Below are positions 11,117 through 25,237 of a DNA stretch of 64,000 bases, piece by piece. The notes beneath the pieces are model-generated. The model did not search any database. It was not told the origin of the DNA and saw only the letters and a list, made by a program, of their open reading frames with translations. Positions within the stretch are counted from its first letter, which is position 1; each line of letters starts with the position of its first letter. This stretch comes from Urophycis tenuis (Eukaryota; Chordata; Actinopteri; Gadiformes; Phycidae), in the NCBI GenBank assembly GCA_036785325.1, contig JAXIVH010000012.1, positions 9,809,253 to 9,873,252 on the forward strand. The letters run 5' to 3'. The translations under genes and the position numbers were made by a program.

Positions 11117-14100
11117 CTGTCCTGTGTGCCGGCGGAGCCCATTTTGTCGTTTCGGATACAGAAGTCCGAGGAGCTCTGCAGGTAGACCAGCTCGTTCTCC
11201 CTCACCGGACGGATGTCGAGGTCTTTGGGAACCAGCTGCTTGCGGCGTGCCGATGGGCCGCTGCACCACCTTGGTGGCGGACAGGTACTTGGTTTTCAGG
11301 TCCATGGCAATGTCCCTCAGGTCCTGCAGGCCCCTCCAGCAGGTCCTGATGGAGCAGGAGCCCGACACCCCGTGGCATTTGCACTTCATCACAACTGCGT
11401 CTCGCAGGGCCTTTGCGGGGGGAAGAGGCCGGAAGTTTAAGTTAGAGACAGCATGTAATAAAGCTAAACATTTCAACATTTAATGGTGGAAGTCCTGGCA
11501 ACAAGTATGACCAGACCAAGATAGCGAACAAGACAATAAATGTATCTAATGAAAAATGACAACATCAAGCCTTTCCGCCGTGCAACAAAAGATTCCAGCG
11601 TGCTCACCTGTCGCCCGACCTCACTGTTGTGAAGGTGCATCTGTTTGTTGGCGTGGGGAGCCCGCCTTCTTCATCTTCATGGACGCGTCGGAGAACTTGG
11701 AGCCCATGATCAGACCGTAGTGCAGGTTGTCCGCACAGCCCCCCCAGCGGTTAGCCCCGGCTCCGGGATCTCCCCGGGGATGGGACCGCAGGAGCACAGC
11801 CGCAGGTCGCCCGAGGTGCACGCCCGCGCGATGGTGTGGCTGATGGCCGCCGCCGACAGGGCGTAGACAAACGCCGACTCCCTCGTCCCTGCGGGTGACA
11901 AAGGACAGAAGGTCTCAATGTGACGGTGAGTGACGTGGACGTCTACCAACGGCGCAGCTGATGTCGTCGGCAGGTTTTTCATCAGTTTTTCCCTTACAGC
12001 GGCGAAACAGTGAGTGAACTGCTAGTTTCGTAGTGAAGCGGTTTAGAACCACTGGTTTAGTAGTGAAGCAGTTTAGAACCACTTGGTTTTAGTGGTGAAG
12101 CAGTTTAGAACCAATGGTTTCGTAGTGGTGAAAACAGTTTAGAACCACTGGTTTAAAAGTGAAACAGTTTAGAACCACTCATTTAGCAGTGAAACAGTTT
12201 AGAACCAGAACCTCGTTCCGTGGCGAAACAGCCCAGAATCGCGGCAAAGGACGATTTCAAGCTACATATCGTCCGATCCCGCGCAGGGAGTCCCTCCGGG
12301 TGCCTTTAGAACCCCCCCCCCCTGGAACCTTGTCCACCTGTCCATCACTGTACTCTGCCATGTCGTGACGCGGCCCCCGCGGAGGCAAGAAATACGGCCG
12401 GGGCTGCTCGACAGACACACGAAGCAAAACACCCGCTAACCCAAAACAGCCTCGCCCCGGACCGTACGCCAGGGGAAGACGGCGCTCCGACGGAATTGGT
12501 GCAGACGTGCACACATATGAGGGCACACATGTTCAGGGCTGAGGGGCCGCATGGAGATAAAGAAGAAATCATGTCTGAGCAAAGAGCAGCTAGATCAAAG
12601 AGGAACATGAAGAGATAAACTGTCTCCTGTCTTGTAGGAGCCTCTGGGAGACTCTATCCACCACGAGGGCAACCTTCTCCAGGGGCCCGCGTCGTGCAGA
12701 TACTACTGTGCTACAAGACTCTTTTTTTTTTTTTTTTGCAATCTCTCTAATTTTTTGGCTGGGGACGACGCAGTTGTAGGTCGCTATCCATAACAGATTT
12801 ATGTTGTCGACACAAAAAAAAAAAAACAATTGCAAATCGGATGTCACGGCGCCCAATAAACCCGTGGGCTATCGGAAAAAACAACGAGACGGTTTACAAA
12901 GTTGATTCTGCGACCTGCACGTGTTTCTGCGGAGGAAGCGTTCTCCGATTATGACCTTATTCCTGACTGGTACTGCCGGGCCAGGGGGGGGAAAAGGACT
13001 GTTGATGACGGCGTGCGTGTGTGTGTGTCGGTTGGCCACTCGCAGCGTGAGAGATGAGACAACGCGGCGGATTAGAAACACGGCAACACATTGTTTGCTT
13101 TCAAAATCTTTGCAAAAGCTCGCAGGCTTAGGACATCATTAAGACGATGCGAGTCACGATTGTAAAACAGCGAAGCGAAGCTAGCTAAACTGGGACCATG
13201 TGCCGCCGTGCGGAAGAGAGCAATAACCTTGGCTCGGGGTGTTTGTCCAGAGTTATGAACACCAAGGCCATCCGAAAATAAACCACACAGAAGGGCTCTT
13301 GAAACGGAGCCATAACTATTAAAATGTGCTGCACATTATTTCCTCCACAACCCCCCCCCCCCCCCCCCCACTTCCATTCTACACACACCGAAGCCATTGT
13401 TTTAAAACTCGGGACCAAACAAAGAAATGAGACGCTCTCTCCCATCTTTACATCCAAACCCCGACCAAAGAGTATGGGAACTATTTACTATCTAGCGGAT
13501 TGAATAGTTTGTTTACCCAAAGCGCCTCACAGTACAGTCGCCATTCAAAATAAGCCCAAGAGGTTCGGCTCGGAGAACAACTCTGGAGAGCTCGGGGATC
13601 GAATCCCAGGACATTTCCGCACAAGAATCACCCACCACCCCCAACCACCGTGACCCCTGACCCAACCGGACCCCCCTTCCCGCCCCCCCCCTCCCCGCGC
13701 GCCGCGTCACGTACCTCGGTCCAGGTCGGGCGAGTACTTGGCTGTGTCCGGGGGGATGTCGATGGAGGAGCAGTTCCAGCGCATGTCGGCGAAGGTCTTC
13801 TGGCAGGTCTTCTTCACCTCGCGCGCTGCCTGGATGATGGTCTGCATGAGCTCCAGGTTGCTGCGGCACAGCTGGGCCTGCGAGGACACGAGGCCGGCCA
13901 GCAGCTTGCAGTGCTGGGTCTGGTTGATGTGCAGCGACCCCGGGGTGTGGGACAGCGCTCTGAGGGGGGGGGGGGAGGAAGAGGAGGAGGAGGAGGAGGA
14001 GGGTGAGAACGGGGTACACGCGCGGCGTTGTGGAACGTCCCACCTGCCGGGGGTGGTTTTGGGGTGCCGTGCGTTTGTTTTTAGGGTTGTTGTTTTTTTT

Positions 14101-16014
14101 TTCCCGTGGCATATTTTGATCTATTCTTTTTTATCAGCTACGGGCAAACAAAGGAAACAATAAACCAGATAAAAACTGCCCATGGGGAAGAATGTTGGCC
14201 TGGATCGCAGGCGAAAGGGAGAAAAAAAAAGCCCATCTTATCCCAGAGTGGATGCCAAAGCTAAGTCACTCCGTGGCTTTGATCAGATACAAACCTTCTT
14301 GGCTCCAGGATTTTGATGGAGAAACAGGGTGGGTGGGGGGTGCGGTGGGGGGGTGGGGGGGGGGGGGGGGGGGGAGGGGGGGCGCGGCGGCGGCTAGTAC
14401 TTCAAACTAAACAACTGCTGCGATACGAGCCCCCGTATGACCTATGCGGCGCTTTGTGTCCCGAAGTTGACACGGCCGGTCTGTTTACAGGAGTTCATAA
14501 GGAGGGGCGGGTGGTCACACACATTTCATCTGAAGCCATTTAAAAGCACTGAGGATTAACCTAATAGAAACATGGTGGGGGGGGGGGGGCTCGGCCGGCT
14601 CTCTGCTGGGAGCTCCTGGGAAGAGGCACGGCCCTGGCCCTGCAACCCTTGCCTGGTTCACATTAAGGGGCCACGCAGGAGATGGTGGTGTCAGTGGTGG
14701 GGTTAGGGGGCTGTTGGTGGTGGTGGTGGTGGTGGTGGAGGTGGGTGGGGTGACACGGGAGGGGTGCCCGATGATAAGCTGCCTGCAACCCCCCCCCCCC
14801 CTCCATCCTGTGTCTGTGGTAACCCAGTACTCACAGGTGTTTTACGGCCCATCTGTTTTGCATCGCAGCGCTGCGCTTTATCGAGGATTAGAGCTGGAGA
14901 TCGACCCAGGATTTAGTACACGCCAAAACACCCGAGTCGCGGCCCGCCGGCCACATCTGCTCCAGTGGCGCGGGGGCCGTGGGAGCAGCTGCAGTCTGCT
15001 GCAGTCTGACGGCTTTACTTTGGAAAACGCTCAAAAAGATAAATATAAATATAACGTGCTTTTGCAACCGAAATCCCCGTTGCAATTAAAAATCCCCCCC
15101 AAGCACCCCTGTTCATCGCCTGCCACGCAAAACAGCCAATCTTCAATCCTTCAACAAAATAGCGAGGCTTTAGCATACGCCCTGACGGAAAGAGAGAGAG
15201 AGAGAGAAAAAAAACCCTCTCATGGACACATGACAAAACACCTCACAAGGGCTAGACAAAATGCAGAATGCATAACGTCACCAACAAGCCATGGCTGCCA
15301 ATCATTGATCCACAGCCATCATACAACGTCAGGATATAAAAGAGCTGTGTGTCAGTCCTTGGGAATAGTGTTCTTAAACGGGTTTTTTTCTTTTTTTCCC
15401 TTTAACTAAATTTTTCCTTAAACAATGATGTGCTATTTATAAGCTTACTCTTCCATTCTTCTGGATTTGCCGCAGCACTCCAGTGTCCCTCACATCGCAT
15501 CAGCATGTAAAATGCGGGACTTGTGACAAGTTGGGACATTAGTAACCGTCTAATTCTTTAAGAAAGTGTGGTAATCCCCCATTCAGCACTTCAAACAGTA
15601 TATTAAGCCTTCTTGATTGTCCTATCGGGGTTCCCGCTCAACACCGCGCGTTTTGCATCACAATGCGCGAAGAAGCTGCGGAAACTTGTTGAATGTTTTC
15701 AAGACGCTCAAGCGACTACTTCTTTTTTTTTCGACAATTTTCTTTTAGGCCTACTGTACCGGCGCCAGATTCTAACAAAGAATCACCTGGTACTGTATAT
15801 ATATACTGTATATATATTTAAATAAAATAAAAATAACAAAAAATATATATATTAAAAAAAAAATATATATAACCCTGTTATGTGAAGGTTTTTTGTAGAG
15901 GTGATAATAGGTGTACTGTACAGCCATTTGATGCCAGAGCAGACCTGGGAAAAACAGCAGCACTGTGAGGACTCCGAGGGGCAGGGCGCGGGAGGGCTTC
16001 CTCATGATCACCAT
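11117..16014 (-). CDS. wnt11: WNT11 (last exon missing; four frame breaks)
   Basis: Secreted lipid-modified Wnt ligand of the Wnt11 subfamily, which acts mainly in non-canonical signalling and convergent extension. Minus-strand exons are 16014-15922 (start ATG at 16014 or 16005, hydrophobic signal peptide, then VCSGIKWL), 13959-13715 (NQTQHCKLL to NCSSID and DLDRG), 11888-11608 ([30 protein letters not shown], then HNSEVGRQ) and 11410-11117 (the [15 protein letters not shown] acylation motif, [24 protein letters not shown]). Donors are GTACAG, GTACGT, GTGAGC and GTGAGC, and codon phases fit. The sequence is closer to remembered human WNT11 than to the zebrafish silberblick-type paralogue, so this is probably the fish orthologue once called wnt11r. 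Single-base breaks occur near 15942-15954, 11755-11763, 11655-11658 and 11244-11245. The final cysteine-rich exon is absent. Sequence error looks more likely than a pseudogene. Confidence 0.9.
11889..13714. other. wnt11 intron 2
   Basis: Non-coding. It contains the AGAACCACTGGTTT minisatellite listed separately, a T run (12721-12737) and a run of about 18 C near 13352-13369. No further exon is visible on either strand. Confidence 0.7.
12030..12215. repeat. Minisatellite, unit about 30 bp
   Basis: Six or so imperfect copies of a unit containing CAGTTTAGAACCACTGGTTT followed by a variable AGTAGTGAAG-like spacer. The last copies decay (CAGCCCAGAATC). It lies inside wnt11 intron 2. Confidence 0.85.
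13960..15921. other. wnt11 intron 1
   Basis: Non-coding. It has G-rich tracts (about 14336-14391 and 14577-14590), a TGG repeat (about 14714-14742) and an AT-rich end (15790-15872). The pyrimidine tract of the exon 2 acceptor, read on the minus strand, is almost entirely CCT repeats and C. Confidence 0.7.
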
Positions 16015-16403
16015 GGAGGTTCCAGGTCAGATTCAGGGAGGGAGTACAGGGACACTTGTCTTTGGCTTCTCTGTTTGGCTTCAGAGGGTCGACACTCAAA
16101 AGATAACGGCCGTGGTACGCATCTCTTTCTCGTTATCTCTCTGTCTCTGCCTCTCCCCCTGCGTGTCTCTCTCTCTCTCCACTTGTGATCACCTATCACG
16201 GAGGAAGTAATAGCGTTCAGCATGTTATTATATGCCCCGGTCGGTGAGTAAGAGGCCAATCTCTTAACTTATTGGATGGTCATGAGGGGTTAAAAACGGC
16301 TTCATTGAGCGTGCGTTGGCATCCGGTCACGCGTTGTGGACAATAGTCACGGACATAGGCCTGTGTGAGAAACTATCCGGTGCCCTGAAAATCCGGTTAG
16401 TGA

Positions 16404-16450
16404 TTTGTATCTATATCAAATGACAATGCCATACGATATATAGATACAAA
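16404..16450. repeat. AT-rich inverted repeat
   Basis: TTTGTATCTATATC (16404-16417) pairs with GATATATAGATACAAA (16435-16450) with a two-base offset and a spacer of about 17 bases. Two direct copies of TTAGGCTTAAAAAAACA follow within 70 bp. It may be a small AT-rich mobile-element remnant. Confidence 0.55.
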
Positions 16451-18489
16451 AGTTTAAAGGGTCGGATTAATTTTTGGTTTAGGCTTAAAAAAACACACAT
16501 ATATGACAAACTTTAGGCTTAAAAAAACATAGAAATATTACAAGCTTTGTTAGTTCATCAATCAATAACTAAACTGATCATGATAAATCAACTAGAAGCA
16601 AACTTTGAAGGGAAATTTCCTTTAGTTTTCTACAACTTTAACAATCAGGGACCAAGATTCGAAGTGTTCTGAGTCCTACCTCCACACTATCATACCCCCC
16701 TCCAGTGGACAGTAGCAGAGCATCAAAGGTGCAAATCTGATAGGAGATTTTGTTGTGTGCTTGATAAGAGATCTCTTTGAACAGCGTTAAAAATGTGTGC
16801 GTAAAACGCCCCCGATCGACAACGATGTGCCCCACGGATAGCCTACTTGGCTTTTAGACTGCAGATCTGTTTCCCCACCAGAAGATACTGACAAACTGAC
16901 AGCTTATCCGCGTTCTTTCAGCAAGTCGCCAGATATCTACCGAGTTACTGATTAACGGATCACGTAAACTGCGCCTATTTATACAAAAAATTTTTTATCA
17001 ACGATTCCTAGCGATTGGTAATGTACACTAGGAAAAGTCTAATCAAGCATAGCCTACCTTTCTATTTATTTTAGTTTAGTTTTTTGGCAACACGGTCTCA
17101 AAGTAGCCAATAGAAATCAAATGCATAATGTGACCAAAAAGTTACTTTTAATCTTTCTTGAAATAAAACTAATTATTCAGCCGAGGCGTTGAATCCAGAA
17201 TGTACATATGGATAGGCCTTATTTTATGGAAACATTTACTGGACAACAGCCTACTAACTTAATCAGTGCAATGGACTAAATAAGTTAGAACGGTACAATA
17301 ATAAATAAAATACATTGATTCAATAAACTACGCATCACAACATAAATTTCACAATTCCTCTATAAAACAGACCCTCACCTTGTCCAGGAGTGCTCAAACT
17401 TTGGGGTGAATCAAACAAAAATCAGAAGCGAAATATCCTTTTCCTGAGGAATCAGCCAGAGACATGTGTAAATCCACAAACGCAACAGAATAACTCCAAG
17501 CAGGGAAGCATCATTCGGTTGTCACCAGCATCGCCGTGTGTGTGTGTGTGTATGTGTGTGTCTGTGTCTCGTAGGTCCTGCAGAGAGCGGAGAGTGTGTG
17601 CGACTGCGGGACGGTGGGCCAGCCTCTACTAATATGTACTCCTGCGGGGGGCTTTGAACTCATCTGTGACGTCAGCTGCGATTACCATAAGAAAGCGGAT
17701 GGCGTGGAGTCTTGCCAGAGGGACCCGAAATACTAGAGGTAGCGTTTCGTTGATATTAAGGTGAAAACTTCCCATGTCCTTCTCGGGTTTTTTTTTTCTT
17801 TCTTCAAATTTGAGGCTTTCCAGAAACCTCGATTTGTTCTGTGGGTAAGAGAGCCTACTGGTAGTTACATTAACTTGTGATGCAAGAACTAGGCCCATCT
17901 ATTCCATTCCACAGCTGAAATAACACACCAAAACACACAGAAAAACGAAACGTCAAAATGTCACATTACCACAGTTTCTTGAGTTTAATACCAGGTAAAT
18001 CATTGTCAAACAGGCAAAAATACAAATCACTCAAAAGGATTAGAAATGTGTAATATATTGTATTCATAACGATATGTTCCTTCTAAACAATTACTTGCGT
18101 TTATGAAGCAATAATAATTCCCACAAAAATGAAACACAGTATGTAAGGATATTTCCTAATAAGACAGCATTTCAAACCACCTGATTTAACAATTTTCATT
18201 GTGTAAAAGCAATCGCACACTAGTGTTACTGTTATAATTCAGTGTGAAGTATAATCAACACACACAGACACGCACGCACACACACACACACACCAACAAA
18301 TCGTCTCATATTTATGAGATTATTTTTGTAAATAAATGCTCTATAAGTAATTCATATTAATTCATATTATACAGCATTCTCTCTAACTCTTTATTATGCC
18401 AACTACATGACATTACATACATACCTTACATGCTGACCAAAGGCATGTGTCGGTTCCTAATACACAAAGGTGAACACATTACGTGTGAG

Positions 18490-18501
18490 AGTGTGTGTGT
18501 A

Positions 18502-18565
<64 letters not shown>

Positions 18566-18625
18566 TGCGTGCCTGCGTGCGTGCGTGCGTGCGTGCATGT
18601 GTGTGTGTGTCTGTGTGTGTGTGTG

Positions 18626-18670
<45 letters not shown>
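18490..18670. repeat. GT/GC then CT compound microsatellite
   Basis: A GT repeat grades into GTGC units and then a CT tract of about 40 bp. Confidence 0.95.
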
Positions 18671-18674
<4 letters not shown>

Positions 18675-20638
18675 TATCTGGCACGGCCCCTGTGATCCTT
18701 GCCCCAGAGCCACTCTATCCACGCTTCACGCCGGCCCACCGTGAACGGCACCGCGCTGGAGTGCGTGGGTGTCACTGAGAGTGGAGCCCAGGAGGCCACA
18801 GCATGTGAGACCCGGGCTGTGCCTTCTCCATCTCCGTGTGCCCCCCCCACCCCCCCAACCCCCGTTCCCCACACAGGGGTCCGTGACCTCCGATCGTGGG
18901 GGAGACGAAGCCTTGTTTTATGTCATGGACAAGAGGTAGATGTGATGATTCAGTGTGATGAACTCTCTTGATATCCTATTTCTACTGCGATCTTCTTCCA
19001 GTTCAGAAATGTGTTGCGGCAGACTTTGTAGGCCGGCATGACCAACATTTTCCGTTTGAAAAAAAATCAAAGCGGTCCATTATGTGGTAATGATTACCTG
19101 GAGGAGATCTAAGAAAAATGTTTAAAAATGTTTTAAAAATGTAGTTTTCGGAATGTAATTCTCATTCGCAGTTTGCCAGTCTACGAAATTCAGGTACATG
19201 TTATTGAAATCAAATACTTCTCCGTAATATAACAAACTGTATTCACTCCCACACAACGATCAGTGTGTTCTGACACGGCTGCTCTCATTTTTGTGCTACG
19301 ATATATACTGTATATAAGCTATAGTACATACTATATATGTACTATACCTTTTTAGAAATGTCTTTATTTTATATATTTCAAATGACGCGTCAAATTCCTG
19401 TGAAATTGCGACCAGAATGAAAACCCACTGACTCATCCGGTCCCTCATCAGGCGCGACCATTTTGTCGTTGGGCTCGACTGAATTCGAGTGAATTCAATC
19501 CGTTATCGGCTATCTTATGAGAGATTCAAATAAATGAGGGATTTTCCACACATACAAAGCGCGGGGGGGGGGGGGGGGGGGGGAGGGGGGGGCAAGAGCC
19601 CGGTGGGCCCCCGGCCGACAGAGTGAAGTGTGAATGGCAGGCCAGTCAGGCTCGGAATTCAGCGCGCGCGATGGTGTGGGAGGAAAAGGCCCCCAATGGC
19701 ACACAATGTCGTGCCATTGTCCCTCTATCGGAAGAGGATCAGGGTTATACCAAGAGTCCAGAGGCCTACCGCCGGGAGATAGCGGCGTTCAACTTTCACC
19801 CAGGAGATTTGAACCTGAATGGCGCTCCGGGCCACAATGGTCCCCCTTGAAACGCGGGGAAAGTTGCGGGGTATGTTTCCTGACACCCCGGACGGCGCAG
19901 GTCTGCAGGTCCATCGCCGCGGGGCCGGAGAACCAGAGTGGGAAATGTACAATTTAGGGGAATTAGAAAGACTCTGAGATTGAATGATTCCGATTTTTTA
20001 TTTGCGTATTTTTATTTTGTATTTGCGTTTGTGACTTTTTTTTGTTTAGATGAATGAATAAATAGAATGACTAATAATGTGAAACGGATGGAGAAATCTG
20101 AGAATATTTATATAACATGCTTTTAATTACATTTTTATTTATACATTGAAAGTTTCGTAACTATGATAAATAGATATAGAATAGATATAAAATATAGATA
20201 AATAATTCAATTTAAATTCTCGATTTTGAGATCAGAATTTGAATTCACAATTGTAATTCACAATGTAATGCGTGTCCATATTCATAAAGGCCCTTTTGAA
20301 AAAAAAAAATACTTCAGTCAGTTTCACATCAAACATTGATAAGTACCTGGGCAATCTTCTGTGAACAAAGAAGGGCACCCTTCATCCCAAGAAAACACCA
20401 CACACACACGCACACACACACACCCCTCCTTCAAGGCACTTTGGGGGGGCTGGGTGGGTGGGTGGGTGGGTGACCATGTGAAAATTCAATCATGCACTCA
20501 GCAGCATTCTCCAGCGGTGCCCCCCTCTCTTCTGAGAAGCTTCCGTGGCTCACAGTGGGGATTTGCCGCAGAAACAACAATCTCCATCCAACGGGACGAG
20601 ATTGGACCCGGGCGGCCTTTGTGCGCCATTTGTTTACC

Positions 20639-20671
<33 letters not shown>

Positions 20672-21625
20672 GCATTGTGCTTTGAGGACAGCCGCTCTTT
20701 CAAGTGACAGATGGGGGGCACTTTTGAACACGTCATGTGGTCTTCCAGGAGAGACGGCAGGAGCGGCCCCGTCCACATGTACCCCCGTAGCCTGCCATGT
20801 GGGCCTGTTTGTTTACTATCATCACTAGGGCCGGCAGGAGGGGAGAGGGGGGGGGCGGGGGGATACGCCATTAAAGACCCCAGTTTGTTGATACGTTAAC
20901 AACTAGGTTTCTGATGAGATTTTTCTCCACAATACCGTGACCCCAAATCCTTGTTTTTCTTTTATCGGGCCTATAAGTCGGGCCTACGGACTGAAATTAA
21001 ATTAATAGGGGATCGCAAAGGACGAACTCAAAATGTTGACCTTTGACCCCGATCAAGGGGCCATGACCAGGACCCGCGTTAGTCCCCGATATGATATTCT
21101 GCACCAAAGAATGCATTTTTATTTAAACCAAACAGAGATAAATAGAGACTTTTAACGACGTGGAAACCAACAGAAGACCATCAAACGCTGTCCGTTAACT
21201 CGAACCCCAAAGGAAAAAAAAAAAGAAAACAAAAAGACAAGACAAGACGAATCGCACTCATCGCCACTTCATTCGCGTCACGAGCGCGGAGGAGAGCCCC
21301 CGCCGCCCAAACACATCCACTGCTGTCTGTGAAGAATGGTGGTGCCGTGCCGCTGGTGGTGCTGGTGCCACTGGTGGTGCTGGTGCTGCTGGTGGTGGTG
21401 GTGGTGGTGGTGGTGGTGGAGTCACATCCGAGGGCCCAGTGATGAGGTGTTGGGGAAAGACGAGCTGGTGCCCCAGGCGGATAATGGGGTGGGTGGATGG
21501 CAGGGTGGAGGAGGCGGAGGAGATCGGGGGCCGCACCGCGCAGCTGAATGATGACTTGAGCAGAGACTGGGCTTGCATGTCCCCCCATCACCCCCACCAC
21601 CACCACCACCACCTTCGCCCTACAG

Positions 21626-21692
<67 letters not shown>

Positions 21693-21894
21693 CAGTCACC
21701 TCGCTGTAAACACAACAGATATATGGCGTGTGAACCACATGTTTCATATGATCTTAGAGAAGCTGGTTCTTGCCTTTGGGATGTGACAAAATCATGTGTG
21801 AAAAAAAATCAAACAGCCCTCACAGGTTGGGGTTGACAGCCTCGAGGCGTTAATCTCTGAGGTACAAGATTTTTATCTTTATTCTTCAGTGAAA

Positions 21895-22080
21895 TAAGAT
21901 TCAAGATTCAAGTATCTTTATTGTCAAGTGTGCTACATGACAGGCATATAGCACAGATGAAATTGCAGTCCTCTCAGACCTGCGGAGCAAAATGAACAAA
22001 TGGACAAACTAGACAAGTCGACAAACGGACTTTGTACAGACAAAACATAGAAACACAGTACGAAAAAAGTGAGGTAATAT
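21895..22080. mobile_element. LINE-type 3' end fragment
   Basis: The block AGATTCAAGTATCTTTATTG followed by TCAAGTGTGC and then ATGAAATTGCAGTCCTCTC resembles the 3' tail shared by many fish non-LTR retroelements (ATTCAAG, TTTATTGTCA, AATGAAATTGC). No reverse-transcriptase frame is visible, so this is a truncated copy. The right boundary is uncertain. Confidence 0.5.
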
Positions 22081-23141
22081 TAAAATATTAAAATAAAAAT
22101 ATTCAAGGAATCAAGGAGACACACATTTTCAATGAATTTTGATTCAAAATATTAAATTTTGTAGAATATGGAGCGCGTCAAAGCTATTTTCATCATTCTT
22201 CATTCTTTGTCTGATAGCTTGGAGGGGTTTGCCACGGTAACTGACAGGTGGGTAAGAAATACAATGGGAAACGGATTAACTGCAATTTAATGGTTAAACT
22301 CTACTGGGTAAACACGTCATTAAAAAAAAAACACATCCCGAATGCCAAGGTGAAAAAAACAAACAAACCGAGAACACACCCCATCCAACTAAAAATGGTA
22401 TCTTGTCTACAGTCCAACAAACATAATGGTTTACATGTAGAAAGTTTAGATGAGCAGAACACCAGAAAAAGTGGTGTTTAGAGTCGAATCAGCAACACCC
22501 CAAAACAAACCAAATGGCGTGTTTACAGCAGCCTTTGAAATCTTCCCCTAAATGCCAGCGCCGTATTTCTGTTCCTTTTGAAGGGGAACATTGAACTAAA
22601 CCCCACTTAAAACCTCCTGTCTTCCCCCCCATCTTGGAGTTAAATCCAGGCTAGCGCATCCACGGCCACAGCCTTAACCCCCCCACCCCAAGAAAAAAAA
22701 AAAAAAATAGCTGGACTTGCAGCAGCATTCCGGCACATGCGTCACTGATGAAAATATAGCTTGTTTTCTGGCCGGACGGGATGAAGGTGTTTACAGATCG
22801 TCTCAACCGTAGCACCAGTCTGTGTGTCACGTATCCCCGGGCCAAACCACCTTTCCTTCCACCCATCAAGACAGTCGAGAACCTTCAAGAGACCCCCTCC
22901 CCCCATACAAAAATAATAATAACAAAAATAATAAATACATGACATCAGAGCGCAGCAGCTTCTGAGAGGAGAGTCTAAGGCCAACCGGTTTGGTTTTGTT
23001 ACGGAAAGGTGACGAGTGGTGTTATGAAGGGGAGGATGTACCTGTGGTAAACTCCAGGGCCAGGAGCTCGCAGACTGGCCCCCGTACAGCGTAGACTGTT
23101 GGTGGTCCCGCAGCAGCTGAGACGGATCTGTTGGCAGAGAC

Positions 23142-23327
<186 letters not shown>

Positions 23328-24548
23328 GACCCGCTGAGCCCCGTTCCAAAACCGAGCCGAACACACGCAAACCTTCGTCTGTTGTCGTCACACGCAGGGG
23401 GAATACATGCTCCTCTTCATCAAGTGAAGCGGTCGGTGAGGTTATTAGTATCCACCTTAACGTATAGCAGCTGGTAGAAAATAGATAAATACATAAATAA
23501 GTAAAATAACACGAGGTAGGCCTACCTGACCCATTAGACCCAGGATGACGGGGCCTCTGCAGAAAGCACCTCCATCCGTCTTAATGAGATAAAGCCGCGC
23601 CAAAGTTGAACAAATCACACTGAAAAACCCACGCCAAAATGACTGAAGCTCCGTACAGTAGTACATGTTATTATGAATAACTACTAAGGCAATGAAAGAG
23701 TTGTGTGTGTGTGTGTGTGTGTGTGTGTGGGGGGGTTAATAAAAGTGGCCAATAGCCAAGCCATTCTTACCATTTCAACCCCCCTCCTAAAACATGGGAA
23801 TGAATGGGAATATTTGACTTTATCTCCGGTGTTTCCATTGATACGAACTATGATTCTGTGTGAGTTGGAGGTGTGGGGTAAAAGGCCCAAAATTGTCATT
23901 GGCGAATGATTGACAGCGAGGTGACACCAGTCCAGTGTCTCTCATTTGTCAGAGATTCATTGTTAACCATTATGCCACAGTGGCAGGAGCTTGTTAGACA
24001 TTTGTGACACAACCAACGAGGCTACTGAGTGGAGATAATGGAAAAAGTTAATCTGAGCACAAAATGTATGAATTATGGCAAAATTTAGACTCCAAAGTCC
24101 AACTAAACAAAGATCTGCTTTGTTGTTGAAAGATGATAGTGCAATAAAGGGAGTTGGTTCTCTTTACTTGATTTAACCAATCAACAACCAATTAAACCTC
24201 ATCAACTTGAGCACATATTATATTGAACTGGGTTCACCCATTAGTCATATGTTAACCAATCATGACAATTATATTTCCAACGTTTAGTTGATATTTGCAA
24301 GACGTCTTCCAGTTCACATGTTATTCTCTACCTGTCATTTTATATATATTTATAACATATAAACGCATTATTTTTTGGGGTAAAAAACAAAACAAACCAA
24401 ATACAGCCTTGCCTTTGACACGTCTTTTGCGTTGATCGCGCACAGACGTCTAGCGAAAGTCAGCTGGCGCCCCCGTGTGTTAACCCGCACACATTGCCCA
24501 CAGCACGGACCAAAAACGGATATGAACATGGATATCTTTTAGTAGCAT

Positions 24549-24554
24549 TTTATT
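24549..24554 (-). terminator. Candidate poly(A) signal of the four-module THAP gene
   Basis: AATAAA on the minus strand, about 690 bp after the stop codon at 25238. This is a plausible but untested 3' end. Confidence 0.4.
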
Positions 24555-25237
24555 ACTTTTTTTGACAAATATATATATGAGGGATTTCCTATTATGGAAA
24601 CATTCTTTCAAAGATACAGTTACAGCAAATAGACCCCTGTATATGGACATGATGACAGGGGGGGAATCAAAAAAAACATTACATGATTATTCTAATCTAA
24701 CCTAATGTGTGCCTAAAAAAGGAAAACAAAATGGTGCAATTTAATAATTTGAAATGACTTTGTAACAATTTTTCATAATGTGATTTTTACAGTCTAGTCA
24801 TTTTTGGTAATGCGAAAAAACAAATGCCTAATGGGATTGTGTCACTTCCTGCATCTGTATGGTGCAGCCGATGGTTGGGTAGAATTGCATAAAGGCACAC
24901 AAGCTTCGATAACCCTCAGTTGAGCATTACTTTTTTTTGGCAAGACATTGGTCCCAATGGGCAGTACAACCGTTCAAACTACAGGAGAAAAACTTAAAAT
25001 TACAAAGGTCTTCCCTCCGCACACAGGAAAACAAAAAGGATCTCAAAAAGTATTTTCGATTAATAATGTACCCACTCAATTATCTGGTCAAGTTCAAAAG
25101 TTAAAGGAGGTGTGGGGAGGGGGCTAAGGAACATTGAATCAGAGGTGTGGTGCTGACGACAACCTCTTAAGAGCTTTGCTAGTTTTAACGATCTTGGGGG
25201 GGGGGGGGGGGGGGGGGCTCAGAGACCTTCAACATCT

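Noticed and set aside
12030..12215. CRISPR-like array
   Set aside because: The repeats are imperfect, the spacers are related to each other and the host is a vertebrate; it is a minisatellite.
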